Counted from the first letter of the stretch, positions 22,948 to 45,334 are shown. The stretch is DNA of 64,000 nucleotides from Ramazzottius varieornatus (GCA_001949185.1 BDGG01000009.1:150822-214821); one strand, 5' to 3'. The notes: a model not told the origin generated them from the letters alone. Numbers and translations: made by a program.

Positions 22948-23824
22948 GCGGAATGCTGTCTTCGCTCGGTCAATATTTTGCAAGGCACTCGTCACAGCAC
23001 CGGAGACTCAAATCTGAGCTGAAAACATCCTTATACATACTAGGAACGGAGATACGTAAAAAGTGGTCATAACTGCGCCCTCTGATTTGAAGGACCTCGG
23101 AGGTCGTGCATGAACATGACCAGTACAAGCAGTCAAGTGTTGGTGGGTACATGGTGCGCAAGTTGGGACATGTCATCGACATGCTTTGCAGGCTCATTAA
23201 CAAGTCAATCGTTTATTCAAATCAACTTGAGGAGGATAATGGCCCATCAACGGTCTTATGCCAGTAAAGCACTAGCGAGGCACCCGAGCCCGACTTGATG
23301 GGGCCCCATGCCTACGTTGTCGGGGCAGAGGCGCAAAGCAATGCGTCGAATGCTCCATCCTGTTTGTCGCGCTGCTTGTATTACACGCATCCCTGATCTC
23401 CTAAGCAGCTTGCTTTTCCATGAACTGCACTATGCGCACTGGCTATAGTGTCATGATCCGGCCGGCGCGCTCCATTATCGGCGCTGAAGGCTATTGTTCT
23501 TCACCGGAAGTACTCTTTGCGCTCATCGGCTTTCCCCCACTAATCACCCAACGCCGATTCGCTCACCAATCATCTCGTTTCCTTTCTAGATCCCGCATAA
23601 CCACAAACATCAAACCATCACAACTCACTTCCTCCCATGAAAAATATTAGAGGCAAATTGCGGAGATTCAGAAGGCACAATCGTCCTTCCCAACGACCAA
23701 GTTGAGACTGCAGGACTCTGTAACCTTTGGCGTACCCTAACGGTCCACGATCTACTCAGAAAAAAATCTGTTATGCCCTAGTGGTTTCAGAGCCAATTAG
23801 GTACACCGTAAAACAAAAGATGAA

Positions 23825-23945
23825 ACGTTGGCAAATGGATTCAGCCACATCGTTCTCTCAAGTGACGCATGTACTCAGTGTTGCTGGCTGGTAGCATGCG
23901 TCACTTGGAAAAACGATATTGGGCGAATTCATTTGCCAACGTCCC
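23825..23945. mobile_element. GGCGCAC-palindrome MITE with perfect ends, one module
   Basis: ACGTTGGCAAATGGATTC and GAATTCATTTGCCAACGT form the outer inverted repeats around one palindrome. Confidence 0.9.
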
Positions 23946-25050
23946 AGATGTGCCGTGCTGGTTCCCGGCCTTTATGTGTGGTCAAAAGAACAATACACGG
24001 CCTTGTTCTGTGAGCGGTCACCCAAAAATATTTTGCTTCAACTTGGGTAACAAGATGGAGACGCAGCCTGTGAGTCAAAGGCGGCATCGGAAGGCTGAGA
24101 GGCTTTTATGTGCGCCTATTTATAAACAAGCCCCGTCAGCTCGCAGGGAAGTAGCGTATGGGGCAGTGCAGTGAAGCACAATAATATTGCAATCGCCTGA
24201 TTTGCTCAATATGATCGATGCGGCAATGCGGTCACGGATAACTGACAGTCAGAAGCTATCTTACTTAGTTACATGTTTATGGCATGTCCATATCCAACCT
24301 CAATGTGCAACTTGTGAATTCCGCTACACAGCTCGCCTTACAGTTAAAGTCGATCGATGGCACAGTGAGGGTATCACGGCATCAGTGACAAGAACTGACA
24401 GCTCTCCTCTTTCCGGTCGCCGCTTCATCCGACCGTCAACCAATCTCCCCCATCTCATCCCTAAATCGGATAGAGCCACATTGGGCACTTGCCAGCCACC
24501 CAGCCAGCTCAGGCCAAGCAACGCAAGGCAAATGAAGTGTAGACATCCATCTGTATGTAATATATGCAGCTGCCGCCATCAGCCATTAGTATCCAAGAGG
24601 TCCAGCTCGGATGAGCTGCTATACTGTCAGTGGATATGATGGCTCACTTATCACTGGCGCAACTTTATCTCACTTAGAAAGGCCGGAGTGATCCGCTTTC
24701 CAGTGAATATATTGGCTCAGCCCATCCAAGACAGCTGTTATTCCCACCACCATACAGATCCGAAATCAAAGCTCTCCATCATGCCGTCCTTCTTTTTGCC
24801 TCTAATATACTCTAGCTCGTCATGACGACTGGTCGATGCAAGACTGACAAACGTTGACAGCTTGTTTAAACTGAGAGCCTGCAGAGCTTTCGTCTCCTTG
24901 TAACTCTTCGGTCATCTGATAGCCTCCCTTCCCACAGAGATAACGAACGATGTTTGCTTGAGAAATCCCCCAAAGACACTCTTCCCTCGTGTACGTGACG
25001 GCAGAAGACCGTATTACCATGTCCCGCTGTCCAAGCTTAGAAAAACGGAA

Positions 25051-25154
25051 AGCCGGCAAATGAAGCGAACAAGATCCTAAGTGGCGCAGGTTTACAGCTA
25101 ATACCAATGGAAAGTGCGCCACTGGGAGTCTTGCACGTTTCGTTCACCAAGCTC
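25051..25154. mobile_element. GGCGCAC-palindrome MITE, one module
   Basis: AGCCGGCAAATGAAGCGAAC and CACGTTTCGTTCACCAAGCT flank AAGTGGCGCAGG...AGTGCGCCACTGGG. Confidence 0.8.
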
Positions 25155-26305
25155 TCAAATCTTAAATATAAAGTATAGCTAAGATTGTTACGGAACTACT
25201 GTTGCCAAAACTCTTGGGCGTTTCACAATCGTTCAGTGTACGGGCGAGCTCATACGGATTGTTTTATCAGCTTCTTGGAGGGACAGGCGATTTCGAGCTG
25301 CGTTCTCCGAGTTCTGCGAGGAACTCTGGCTGTAAACTGGCGCACTACGTGATGCACGTGTGCAAAACATGATGCATCGAAACGACGGCCAAAGGCAATA
25401 GCGATGTTGCAGCGAAGAGCTCTCAATCTGTGGTCTCGAAAACGTTCTTCAGTACAGCCGGGCACACTGAAGAAAGTGTATGTACAGGGTGTTAACCGTA
25501 TGTGTATACACACAAAGTATCCAATGCGCGAAATAAGACACTTGTTCGACAGAGGCAGGCGTAAAAAGTCCATATATCTTGGCGCCGGCTTTAAATGGGG
25601 CTCGGGTGCTGTACAAGTGTGGGGTGGCAGACACCACCACCATTGGCTGCTCTGTCGGCCATTATTTAGCCAGTAATGCCTGATGGGCCGCCTCGGCTGA
25701 CGTACCATTTGTCGCGCCGACCGGTTATAGCCGCGCTACTGCTGGGTGCCCAAGGCGAAGAAATTGGCAAAGAGCGAGTGAGAAGCTTCACGCCAAAACT
25801 TGCCACAGCCACCATACCAATATAGCACCCATAGTGTACTGACAAACACTGAAATCCCAGCGGCCGTCATATTAAGACTTTGCCAACGCTACATCTCTCT
25901 TCTTGCCACTGACTAATGCTACCTTCGCACCTTTCCATTGCCCGTACAACAGCTTTATATATTTTGCCCTGTCGAGCGTTTTTGTGTGCCATACTCTACA
26001 GAGCTGTACCCACCATTGTATGGCTGCGCCGTTAAGCCCTGTCCTAACTTGACTTGATAGACTTTGTGTTGTAATTGCTATTGTCACTTGATGAGCCTTT
26101 CACGCCATAGGCAACACATTCTGGGTCGCACTTTCCAACTGGCGCACTATTGCCACTTCCTTTCCTTCGATCGCTGCAGCTGGGCCACAGTCTGTGGTAG
26201 GGGGGATTTGCATCCCCTTCACGCTCATTGCCCATCCATTAATCACCTGATAATGACTCTGCGTACCGTCTGTTGAATCAGAAGAACCAGTACTCGCCTT
26301 CCAGG

Positions 26306-36847
<10,542 letters not shown>

Positions 36848-37063
36848 TGGCTCATATAGGCACTTATTTTGAGTTATGTGTCATGTAGCACAAGAATTCA
36901 ACTCAATCCCCGATGATGTTTTGAATCGTCACGCTCTATTGTATTAGTGGTCTATCAAGCATATAATAGTCTTCTTCAGATGCATTAATTCTGACGAGAA
37001 CGTAAATCTTTAAAAGCACGTTGAAAGCGTAAGCCATTTGGTAATGTTAAGGGAAGTGAAGAC

Positions 37064-38825
37064 TCAGAGCTCGAACGTGGGCGTTTCAGGGGCGACGCTA
37101 ATAGCCGCTGCCTTGGTGGTAGATACGGCGGTAGTTGCAGGCCCAACGCGGCTCTTACTCTTCTCCTCTCCCCGACAAAAGAGAGCTCTGCAGGCTTTGC
37201 GAAAGTCTTCGGACGTGCCAATGTACAGATAGGGATTGAGGGTGGAGTTGATGTAGCACATCCAATAACCCACGTCTACTAGCCTGCAACCGGGAGCCCA
37301 TGCAGTTTCACACATTCAAGTGCTCGGCAAACAGCCTCGACCAGATTGATTGCCCAAGTGGCGCACGCTTCTACTTGATGTTATTGATACTCAACGTGCG
37401 CAAGTTGGGAAAGAGAACTCGACAAAGTTCTTTTCCCGAGTAGCGCACGACTCAACACATATTCGCTAGAGAATATGTGCGCCATCTGGGTAGTCAATCG
37501 GGGGCTGGTCGAGTTGGTTCGCCGAGTTTCTCTTTTGTGTCAAGTTGAATTCAACTGTTATGTTTGGTGGTAATATATATGATCTTACTTGCCGGGAAGA
37601 AGACCGGGGTAATGTGGGGCAACAGTAAAATAGAAGACCCAGGGAGCCCAGCTGACGACCGCACAGGCCGTTATCAAGCCCATAGTGATGAGTGAGCGGC
37701 GTTCTCGGGCTGCCTTCATCTGTACTGTCCGGTTCCTCAATTTCTCCGCCTCAGATAAAGTTGCGCTGGTAGCAACCGTGGCGGCCTGTGTCTTTGTTTG
37801 TCGATTTCGCATAACCTACATAGCGAAACCTTCGATTTCAGTAAGGCAACTGGTGAGTCTGCGTTGCACCTTGGAGGCCGGCAGACGAAACGTCAAGGTC
37901 GTTAGTTCACGTGGCGCACCATTCTAGCGAATTACATCGAGAGCGTGCGCCAGTTGAGACATGGCTCGTGAATGATTTATTTGCCGGCCTCCCGCTTATC
38001 TGTTTCTTACTCTGGCAATGGCGAAGTTGCAGTAGATCATGACGATCAGCGGAAGGTAGTATCCCAAAACGGCCACCGGGATGGCGAACCGTACATTCTT
38101 TGTCAAGTCCCAGAAACAGTCGTGAGGCTGATAGACATTGACCACCCGATCATATATGTAACCTGAAACCAAATGAAGACCTCCGAAGTATCTCTCGGAC
38201 TGGAACGCGCGCGATGGACAAGCTTCTACAGACATCTAGAAGGTGCTAATACCTGGGACGTAACTAATGTGCATGTAGACCCAGGTAGCCAGAATGATCA
38301 GGATAGTTGTCGTCGTAGTGTGACTGGTGCGGTATGAGATGGGCGAAATGATTGACCAGTAACGGTCGAGACCCATCGCGGCCAAAGTTATTGTCGATTC
38401 AAAAGTCATACACCAATCAAAGTACATCCAGGCCGAACAGAGCGCTGTACTGTAGGGCCACACTCCATCGTACATGTTGTAGATGGTGAAACCTGGCATG
38501 GCAATGACGCCCACCAAAAGATCTACCTGAAATGTTGACCATAGACAAATATGGTGTGGTCATTATTTTCAGATCGCCATGCTTTTGGCTTGCGTTATGC
38601 ACCCACCACTGCTAAGTTGAAGATGTAGTAGTTGAAAGCTGTTCGTAGTCGCTTGGTGGCCAGGAAGACGATACAGATGAGCGTGTTCCCAGTAACAGTC
38701 ACGATGATAATTAGGATCAAGATGGCCAAAAACCAGTCGGGTTCCCGCACGAGGATTTCTTCGGAGGGCTCGTCGCCCGAGGATGCGTTCGTGGTATTGA
38801 AGGTGAAGTTGCTGACCACCGGCAT
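37064..38825 (-). CDS. Class A GPCR, aminergic-like
   Basis: Seven-helix receptor; 363 residues from five exons (38607-38825, 38253-38526, 38011-38162, 37589-37815, 37064-37283). The N-terminus has likely N-glycosylation sites (NFT, NTT, NAS). Seen: GNTLICIVFLATKRLRTAFN (TM1-2), NLAVVDLLVG, the TM3 cysteine in TALCSAW, LDRYWSI (DRY motif), a second-loop cysteine (HDCFWDL), VSWAPWVFYF (TM6), YWMCYINSTLNPYLY (TM7, NPxxY). Counting back from DRY places aspartate at 3.32 (FDWC), and TM7 has W7.40 and Y7.43, the usual signature for amine binding. The third intracellular loop is short, about 45 residues. The TM6 motif lacks the common CWxPFF form. Ligand unknown; histamine-, muscarinic- or trace-amine-like are possible. 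Its stop lies 216 bases from the Tbx2/3 stop. Confidence 0.88.
37319..37530. mobile_element. GGCGCAC-palindrome MITE, two modules
   Basis: TGCTCGGCAAACAGCCTCGA at the left, two modules (one with a perfect ATATTCGCTAGAGAATAT loop), GTTCGCCGAGTTTC at the right. Lies in the last GPCR intron, about 35 bases from exon 5. Confidence 0.85.
37874..37992. mobile_element. GGCGCAC-palindrome MITE, one module
   Basis: GGAGGCCGGCAGAC and ATTTGCCGGCCTCC form outer inverted ends around one palindrome; the element fills most of a 195-base GPCR intron. Confidence 0.88.
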
Positions 38826-39687
38826 TTCCAGCAACTAGAAGATCGATCTACACATAACCTGACACATAGGCCGGGTAAATGAGGGACGTAGGGATAAAGA
38901 TTTATAAGTGTCCACTACAGAACGAAAGTAAAGAGGTGTGAGTGAAGCGGTTGTCTTGCCCTTGGCAAACACACGCAACTGTCGTCTGGATGGGTGAAGG
39001 AGGCGACGAGGTGTCAGGTTTGCGTGAAGGACTGGTACGCTGTAATTGAATTCTGCAGAACACAAAGTAAGGAACCATTCATTGCCTCATCCGGTTTTCC
39101 GGTGAGTGCTGGTAACCAACCAGGTTTCCACTTCAGCAGACAGTAGCGCCATCAAAGGACAGACAAAACATGCTAAATAGATTACCAACCTAACAGCTAA
39201 TTTTTGTACGACATTGAGGTCGCTAGTGGAACAGGAATTTGTTGTTATAACTTTTCTTTCCATCCCCCCCCCTCTGATGCCGGCTATTCTTCCCTTTGTA
39301 GTGTACCTAGCCTGACCCAACTTTGCACTGTTATATTTGGGAAGAGAAAAGCCAGAAGGATAAAGCAACGGAGAAACCTCTTCGGGAATCCAGCAGTTAC
39401 CACATGCGTCAGGTGGACGGTGTCTATTGTATCACAAAAAGTCCAGGAAGATTTCGATCGATTCTAATCAGCCAGGGGACGTTGACGTGATTATTGAGTT
39501 ATGCGTTTACAAGAGAAAGGCTCAGGCTTTTCAAGTTCGGGCAGTTGCAATTACCATGGATGGGTGCGTGCGATCAAATTGCAGCAGAACCTAAGATTCT
39601 GCTTTCCTTCACAGTGCGAGATAAGAAAAAGGTGAGGCGGTAATTGAGCAAAATACTATCAGTTTCGAAAATGCGATTCATAAATAG

Positions 39688-39812
39688 GCTTGGCGCAGGC
39701 AAGGCATTTTAAGGCAATTTAAGGCAATTGAGTTCGGGCAATGGGCAATTTGGCCCGAATTTACCCGAAATTGCCGAATAGCCCGAAGCTTACCCGTAAT
39801 TGCCCGAGGTTT
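39688..39812. repeat. GGGCAATT-rich inverted repeat, left copy
   Basis: GGCTTGGCGCAGGCAAGGCA followed by GGCAATTGAGTTCGGGCAAT; the reverse complement recurs at 45335-45412. The segment itself is also internally palindromic (CCCGAATTTACCCGAAATTGCC). Confidence 0.7.
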
Positions 39813-39927
39813 CATGTATCAACCTAAGCTACCGCGGTGCATTTCAGACCGTCGCGGTATTGTAGATGAAGATGTTGAGATGGATATAGAATATCTGTTT
39901 GAGCCATTCTGAGACGCTATACTGCAT

Positions 39928-39966
39928 GTGCTACGGCTTTGAGTGCTACGGCTTTGAGTGCTACTG
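39928..39966. repeat. Short tandem duplication
   Basis: GTGCTACGGCTTTGA occurs twice in direct succession, followed by GTGCTAC. Confidence 0.8.
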
Positions 39967-40559
39967 CCCACTCTGTCCGATTTAGACGGAGGTGTGTTGC
40001 GGCTACAGTTGGCTTGTATTATTAGACCAATGTTTTTTTAGGAAAACAACACAGACTTCTGTTAAGAAAACTGCTGTATACCGTGGAAGTGACTGTTCAC
40101 AGCCTACAGGTGTACTGTAAAGAAAATGCCTGTTATGAGGTATTTCAGTATGAGAGTGCCGTTCTTCAGGGTCGGACTTCGAAATCTCGTTTCGAAGTCG
40201 TAACACCACTTTTGGAGTTCGGATGATGTCCAACTCCAGTGACTAGGTCTTCTCGCTTTTTTGCAAACAAGGTTCACTCAAAACGGTAAAGACAATATGT
40301 AGGAAGAATTCTAGAATAACAACAATGCATGTCTAACCAGTACCATTTTACGAATTTTTTGCCGCACCGTAAGCTGCACCATCACACCGGCAACAGGGTT
40401 ATTTTGTAGTGGTTCCCTTAAGGTATCAGTACCGAAAAAGAAAGCAAGAAAATTATCTGTCAGTGTGCCAAGGTGTTTTCGATCTCTAGGTGAAGTTTTG
40501 GAAAATCTGTTCTGTCCGGGCCGGGGTATGGGCGGCCGGAAATGCAAATATTCGTATAT

Positions 40560-41210
40560 TACGATTTTGAAACAGCGTTGGTTACTCTGCGGGTCTTGAC
40601 GTAACTTTGCAAAACTTGCAGTAACTTTGTTTTTGTGGTAACCTTGTTTGTGAAGCTTGCAACAATTTGTAAATGTTGCGGCCTGTTAGCCAAGTTTGAT
40701 GTAACTTGGAAAAGTGTAACCAAACTTGGAAATGTTTGTGGCAACAATTTGCAGTAACTCTGTAAAACTTGTAACTTGGTTACGAGAAGGTGAGTTTTCG
40801 GGCGTCAGCATGTCACGGCCAAATAGAAACGATGTGGGCGTGGTTGAACAGTCCAATGATGTGCTGCTTAACACTGACCACGCCCACCGGATTTGCTATT
40901 TGGCTGACCCATACTTCCAGCATAGCCACATTCATCCCCGCAAGGTTTGCAGCTTGTCTGCAAAACTTGCACTAACTGGAGTTACTATACAAACTTACGT
41001 CAAAAATCTGAAGTTACCCTAAAAATTTTGTCCCTTGTTCTACAACTTCAGAGGTTTGTTTGCATTGTCGTAGCCTACACGGGAGTTTTTGCAGTCATGT
41101 CGCTAAGTTTGCAGTAACTAAGAAAACTGTAGGCAGTTCTCCGAAATTGTAACCGCATATGGGGGCTAACAAAGTTACCACGAAACAATGTTCCTACAAG
41201 TTCAGCAATG
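40560..41210. repeat. GTAACTTG-rich degenerate repeats
   Basis: Dozens of variations of GTAACTT, AAACTTGCAG and TTGTAAC on both strands across 650 bases, with no long open frame. Probably a decayed satellite or transposon end. Confidence 0.55.
40812..40906. repeat. Hairpin within the GTAACTTG repeats
   Basis: GGCCAAATAGAAACGATGTG and GTGGGCGTGGT face ACCACGCCCAC and GGATTTGCTATTTGGC, giving arms of about 35 bases around a 25-base loop. Confidence 0.75.
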
Positions 41211-41651
41211 TTACCTACGAGGTAAACGACATAATTCGGACGGCTGTTTTTTTTCAGTAACTCCTGGATGGATTTCCATCCTGTATGATTTACGGATCAG
41301 CAAATATTTTTTCCTAAAGCTCTAAACGGTTCTGGAGAAGATCCGATGGCCAGAGGATGAAATACAGGTCTTCGAAAAGAGAAAGGTCGCGCTAGTGCTA
41401 AACAGCCTTCGAAACTAAAATCAAGTAGGCCTCGAGAGGCGCTTGTGTCGTCGCTTCCATGAGTATCGTACACGTCACTCAGCTTGTTTTCAGGATTTCG
41501 AGCGTTGTGGACGGTATGAAACAACGCTCTAACGAATTTCCGTTCGGTGACCGTGGTCTGATGCAATACCGCACTGCCAATTTTAGAGAAGAGTGTTTTC
41601 TCCCACGTTTTCTTGAGTGCCTTATTCTGCCTGAAACATACTGAGCCTTAG

Positions 41652-43430
41652 CAAGCTGAAGACTGCTTCTCAAGTGCACAAGGAGCTGTCTGTAGAAGCA
41701 GCTCTCCGTGAAGTGAAGGACGGGGAAAGTCTGACCAGCGCTGCCAAAACGAATGGCGTCTCCCGTACCACGTTAAGGAGTCGGATGGAAAAGCCAAATC
41801 CGTCTCGCGTCGGTGCTCCAACCAAGTTTCCACCCTGGGAAGAGGATCGTCTGGTCGACTTTTTGATGTCATGTTCAGATCAGAGAATCCCTTTGAATCG
41901 TTACCACTGTGTACAGCTGTTCTGCGAGGTGGCCATCGGTCTGGGTACGTTGGAACAACCGATGGAAATACTCGGTACGAAATAATTTTAATTTGCTCAT
42001 TTGCTCATACTCGGTACGAAATAATTTTAATTTGCTCATTTTAAGTTTTCATTTCAGGCCTGAAGAACACGTCTGTCAACGATAAGTATGTTCAACGTTT
42101 CTTATCTCGTCACAGCGATCTATCTCTACGCATCACTCACTCTTCGAACAGGAAAAAGGACAGAGAATGGACTGTGGAACGCTTCGAAGAGTACATCTCC
42201 AAACTACAGGCCTTACGTGTTAGAGGATTCCTCGAGCGACCAGTGCAAGTGTGGAACCTCGAAGAGACGGCCTTCACCACCTCAGAAATGTACGATAGTG
42301 TCATTGCCAGAAAGGGTGCTAAGCAGATCCCCTCGCAATTCGACGGAACCGAGAAGGAGAACGTGACTATCCTACCATGCGGTAATGCTTCTGGAGTCCA
42401 GCTCAGGTTTATGGCTTTGTATGCCGGAAAGGTCCATGTACAGTCTCGCCTGGATGATACCTTCGGACTGTGCTATCACGCAGTGAACGCTTCAGGTTAC
42501 ATGGACCAAGTGCACTTTGCAAACTACATCAAGACGGAACTTATCCCTGCCGTCACAGAACTCAAGGTACGAGTAACTAGGCTATGACGTCAGCCTATTT
42601 TCTTCGTTCAAGTGAGAAATGTGCTGCGTACTAGCAGTGCTTCTGGTATGTCACAATGTCTTCTCAAGAAATCCTCTTTTTTAAGTCCGATCCTTTTTGC
42701 AGAACGTTGTTTTCGTCGATGGTCATTTCAGCCAAGTGAACAACTTACTGCTGGTCCGTTACTGCAAAGAACTTTACGAGAAAACTGCCAAGCAGGTGGA
42801 AATATTCTGCCTTCCGACAGGCCAAACAAATCATCTGCAGCCGTTTGATGTGTCTGTTTCCGGCGGAATCAAGAAAAAATGGCGCATGTACCTTCGTGAT
42901 CGTCGGCTGGTAAAAGGGGGAATTGTAAGTTGGTGAAACTTATCTTAATCGATTTTCATTTCATTGCTCGGTTGTTAAACTGTTCCTGATCGCTTTCACG
43001 AATGGCGCGCGCTTGCAGCTAAATTTAATGTTACGCTGCGCGACTTTGGAACCCGATGTGGTCGTGTTTGTTTGCGGAGTTTCCGTTTTTTGTATGCACG
43101 GTTTCTCTAGAGTGATCAGGTTGTTACGTTTCATAGGTTACCAAAAATACCGTGCTGTGCCACATCGTGAAGCTCTGGTATCGAACCGAAGGCTGGCCTG
43201 AAAAGTACGCGTTTAACGGAGAACAGTGCCTGAAGTCAGGTTTCGCAAAGGTTGGTCTGTTTCCGTTCAATCCGGATGTAATCAGAAAGAATGTAAAGGC
43301 GCATCAGGATCCGGAAGTCATTAGTCGTGGAATTCACAGTGGACGAGAGCAGGAGTTCAGTCCCCTTTTCGAGTTGCTGAAGGCGCATTACGGCTTGATG
43401 ACAGAGAAAGATCTCGCTGACGTAAAATAG
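41652..43430 (+). CDS. DDE transposase, pogo/Tigger/jerky-like, 5' end uncertain
   Basis: Cut-and-paste transposase of the DDE_1 class. Exons 41652-41944, 42058-42566, 42703-42924 and 43137-43430 join in phase. An N-terminal helix-turn-helix region (TSAAKTNGVSRTTLRSRM) is followed by the catalytic core: VWNLEETAF, VFVDGHFSQVN and LPTGQTNHLQPFDVSVSGG. The family usually has an aspartate at the first position (NxDE); here it reads NLEE, so a catalytic residue may be altered. An in-frame TAG at 43428-43430 is directly followed by 96 more open codons in the same frame (to 43721), lysine/alanine-rich, suggesting a recent nonsense change or a naturally short protein. No start ATG is evident in the first exon; an upstream exon near 41516 is possible. 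Intron 3 contains a palindromic MITE. Confidence 0.8.
41979..42045. repeat. Tandem duplication in transposase intron 1
   Basis: A unit of about 35 bases beginning ACTCGGTACGAAATAATTTT occurs twice in a row. Confidence 0.85.
42984..43082. mobile_element. GGCGCAC-palindrome MITE inside the transposon
   Basis: ACGAATGGCGCGCGCTTGCAG...CTGCGCGACTTTGG and right flank GTGTTTGTTTGCGGAG, within the transposase gene's third intron: a nested insertion. Confidence 0.7.
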
Positions 43431-44687
43431 TTGGTCCTTCTAAAGCAGAACGGTGTGACTCCCGGCGCGGAATTAGCCAACTCAATCCAGAAGGATCTGT
43501 TTGGGGAAGCTCCAAAGAAACAGCGACGCGAGACAAATAGGCAGCTGTCGTTGTCCGCCGGTGCTCTGATTACTCATCCAAGCTTCGTAGAACAACTGGA
43601 AAAGGATGAAGCTGCAAAGAATGCCAAGAAAGTGGCAGCAGCAGCCAAACGGGAGGCTCCTCCTTCCCAACCAGCGAAACAGGCAAAGAATACTTCAGTT
43701 AAAAAGCAACGAAAAGCTTAACAAACCTTATTGTTCCTTAGCGTATTCCGCGAATTTTACCTCACTGATCATTTTCCATCCATGATACCAGAATATAGAC
43801 GTTGTGCCAGTTTTCCACTTACTTCTTGCGTGATTCTTTTATAATCAGATGTTGCGATCGCTTTCCGGAAAAGTAGTTGTCGTGGGGGAAGAAGCTTTAC
43901 TCGATAGCCAGTGCGGTACTGCAAAACAGCGTTACCGCGAAACCGAAGTGCGGTACGGTCATGGGTGCGGTATTCGGCATACAGTAAAGTGCCACGTGCT
44001 GCTACCTTATACCGCAAGACCGGCCGAATTATGTCCCAAAAACTGGCACGGCTGAATTATGTCGTTTACCTCGAACATACTCGTTCTGTAGGTAACTCTG
44101 TTTCAAAATTGTTATACAGGAATATTTACATCGCCGACCGCCCATACGAGGGGAAGAGAAAATTTCTATCGAGAAAGATGAGGTTTTTCAGCTCTTCTCT
44201 TACGTGGAATTTTTCCGAGCAGGACATGCCTTGTTAAAACGGAAGCGAGTAATCGATGGCTTTCTTGTTGCTGAATGTTTCCATGTCAAGCGCATAATTT
44301 TAGAAGCGCTGGTAGCGACAGAAGAAATTTTCTAACAAGAACGTCAAAATTTTCAGAATCACGCTACAGACACAAATAGAGTCAGCAACTTATCGTGAGG
44401 CTGGGGTAGAGCTTTTTATGCTTAGACAAAAGACGACACCATACTCTATGCTCAGTAGAAAAGAAATGATCGAAATATCACTTCTGACCAGAGACAGAAT
44501 AGTTTGAAATAAGCGTTCTGAAAACGGCATTGCTGTACTGAGAGAACCTATAATTCGTAGTCAACTTCTTGTTGCGGCGCTTGTAGTTGACCATCGACTG
44601 CTTCCCTGAGATTCGGTGGCGAGTAACGACAGGTCTTGGACAGCGCAAACGGATTCGTTCATACGTCCAGCGTACAGGAGTTATGGG

Positions 44688-45306
44688 GATGGGATGGGCG
44701 TTCCGTTTTCCGCCCCGTTCCTAATTCCGCCTGGAAAATAGGAATTTCGTTCCTTTCCGACTGAGCCCGATTTGGAATGCTGGAATTCCGAATCGGAGTA
44801 TAAGCATCAAACCGGAATTCCGCTTGTAAAAATCAATTTTGCACAGTGAAACCGCCACTTTTTGTAAATAACTGGCGTACTGTAATGCTTCAAGAACTTT
44901 GAAAACTGACGTCACAATAAGGGTGGAGTTTACAAGTCCTATGACGCATAAAGCATATGCTTACGCCAACGTCATTCGCCGAGTTCATGAAGCATTACAG
45001 GAGTCCCACACTGCGGGGAAAGGGCGCGGGAGCTCGGCAAACAAACTCGACTTGATTTGTTTGCCAAGTGGTGCATGCTTCCAATAGAACTGGCTGAAAG
45101 CGTGCGCGACATGGAAACCAGTTTGCTGAGCTTGTCAGCCTGGACTCAGCCGAGCTTCCGCCTGCTTCTTAGCCTTCTAAACTGCCGTACTGGAATTCCG
45201 ATTTTCGCTTGAGCCGTTTTAGGAAACGGAGAATAGGAAAATAGAATAATTAGGAATGCCTTTCCGAATTCCATTCCAGGGAGAAGGTCCGGCGGAATGC
45301 CCATCC
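44688..45306. mobile_element. Inverted-repeat element with GGATGGGC(G/A)TTCCG ends
   Basis: GATGGGATGGGCGTTCCG at the left is matched by CGGAATGCCCATCC at the right; interior copies of GGAATTCCG and TAGGAA words support an inverted structure. It is interrupted by a GGCGCAC-type MITE at 45028-45134. Confidence 0.7.
45028..45134. mobile_element. GGCGCAC-palindrome MITE nested in another element
   Basis: GGGAGCTCGGCAAACAAACT, one palindrome (AAGTGGTGCATG...GCGTGCGCGACATGG) and ACCAGTTTGCTGAGCTTG. Its position inside the 44688-45306 element shows it inserted later. Confidence 0.85.
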
Positions 45307-45334
45307 TTACGGAGAACCACTGAAAGCGTTCAGG

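Larger units (their letters stand above)
19729..26305. other. Gene-free stretch upstream of Tbx2/3
   Basis: About 6.6 kb between the BRIP1 stop and the Tbx2/3 start with no recognisable gene. It holds several palindromic MITEs (20706, 21974, 22922, 23825, 25051). The remainder is unexplained single-copy-looking sequence and a candidate place for T-box enhancers. A 5' untranslated exon of Tbx2/3 could also lie here. Confidence 0.6.
38826..41217. other. Intergenic region rich in repeats
   Basis: Start of the transposon-rich island. The first 250 bases are probably GPCR 5' leader and promoter; the rest contains the repeats listed separately and no recognisable gene. Confidence 0.55.
41218..44073 (+). 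mobile_element. Pogo/Tigger-type DNA transposon with terminal inverted repeats
   Basis: CGAGGTAAACGACATAATTC at 41218 is matched by its reverse complement ending at 44073 (GAATTATGTCGTTTACCTCG). The repeat unit GAATTATGTC occurs twice near the right end. A transposase gene lies between. Bases before the left end are TA; the right flank is AA, so a TA target duplication is possible but not intact. Confidence 0.88.

Noticed and set aside
41516-41644. First exon of the transposase starting MKQRSNEF
   Set aside because: Position is plausible but no convincing donor joins it to 41652, so it was not included.
43431-43721. A separate gene after the transposase stop
   Set aside because: It begins in the very next codon of the same frame, lies inside the terminal repeats and has transposase-tail composition, so it is better read as an extension cut off by the TAG.
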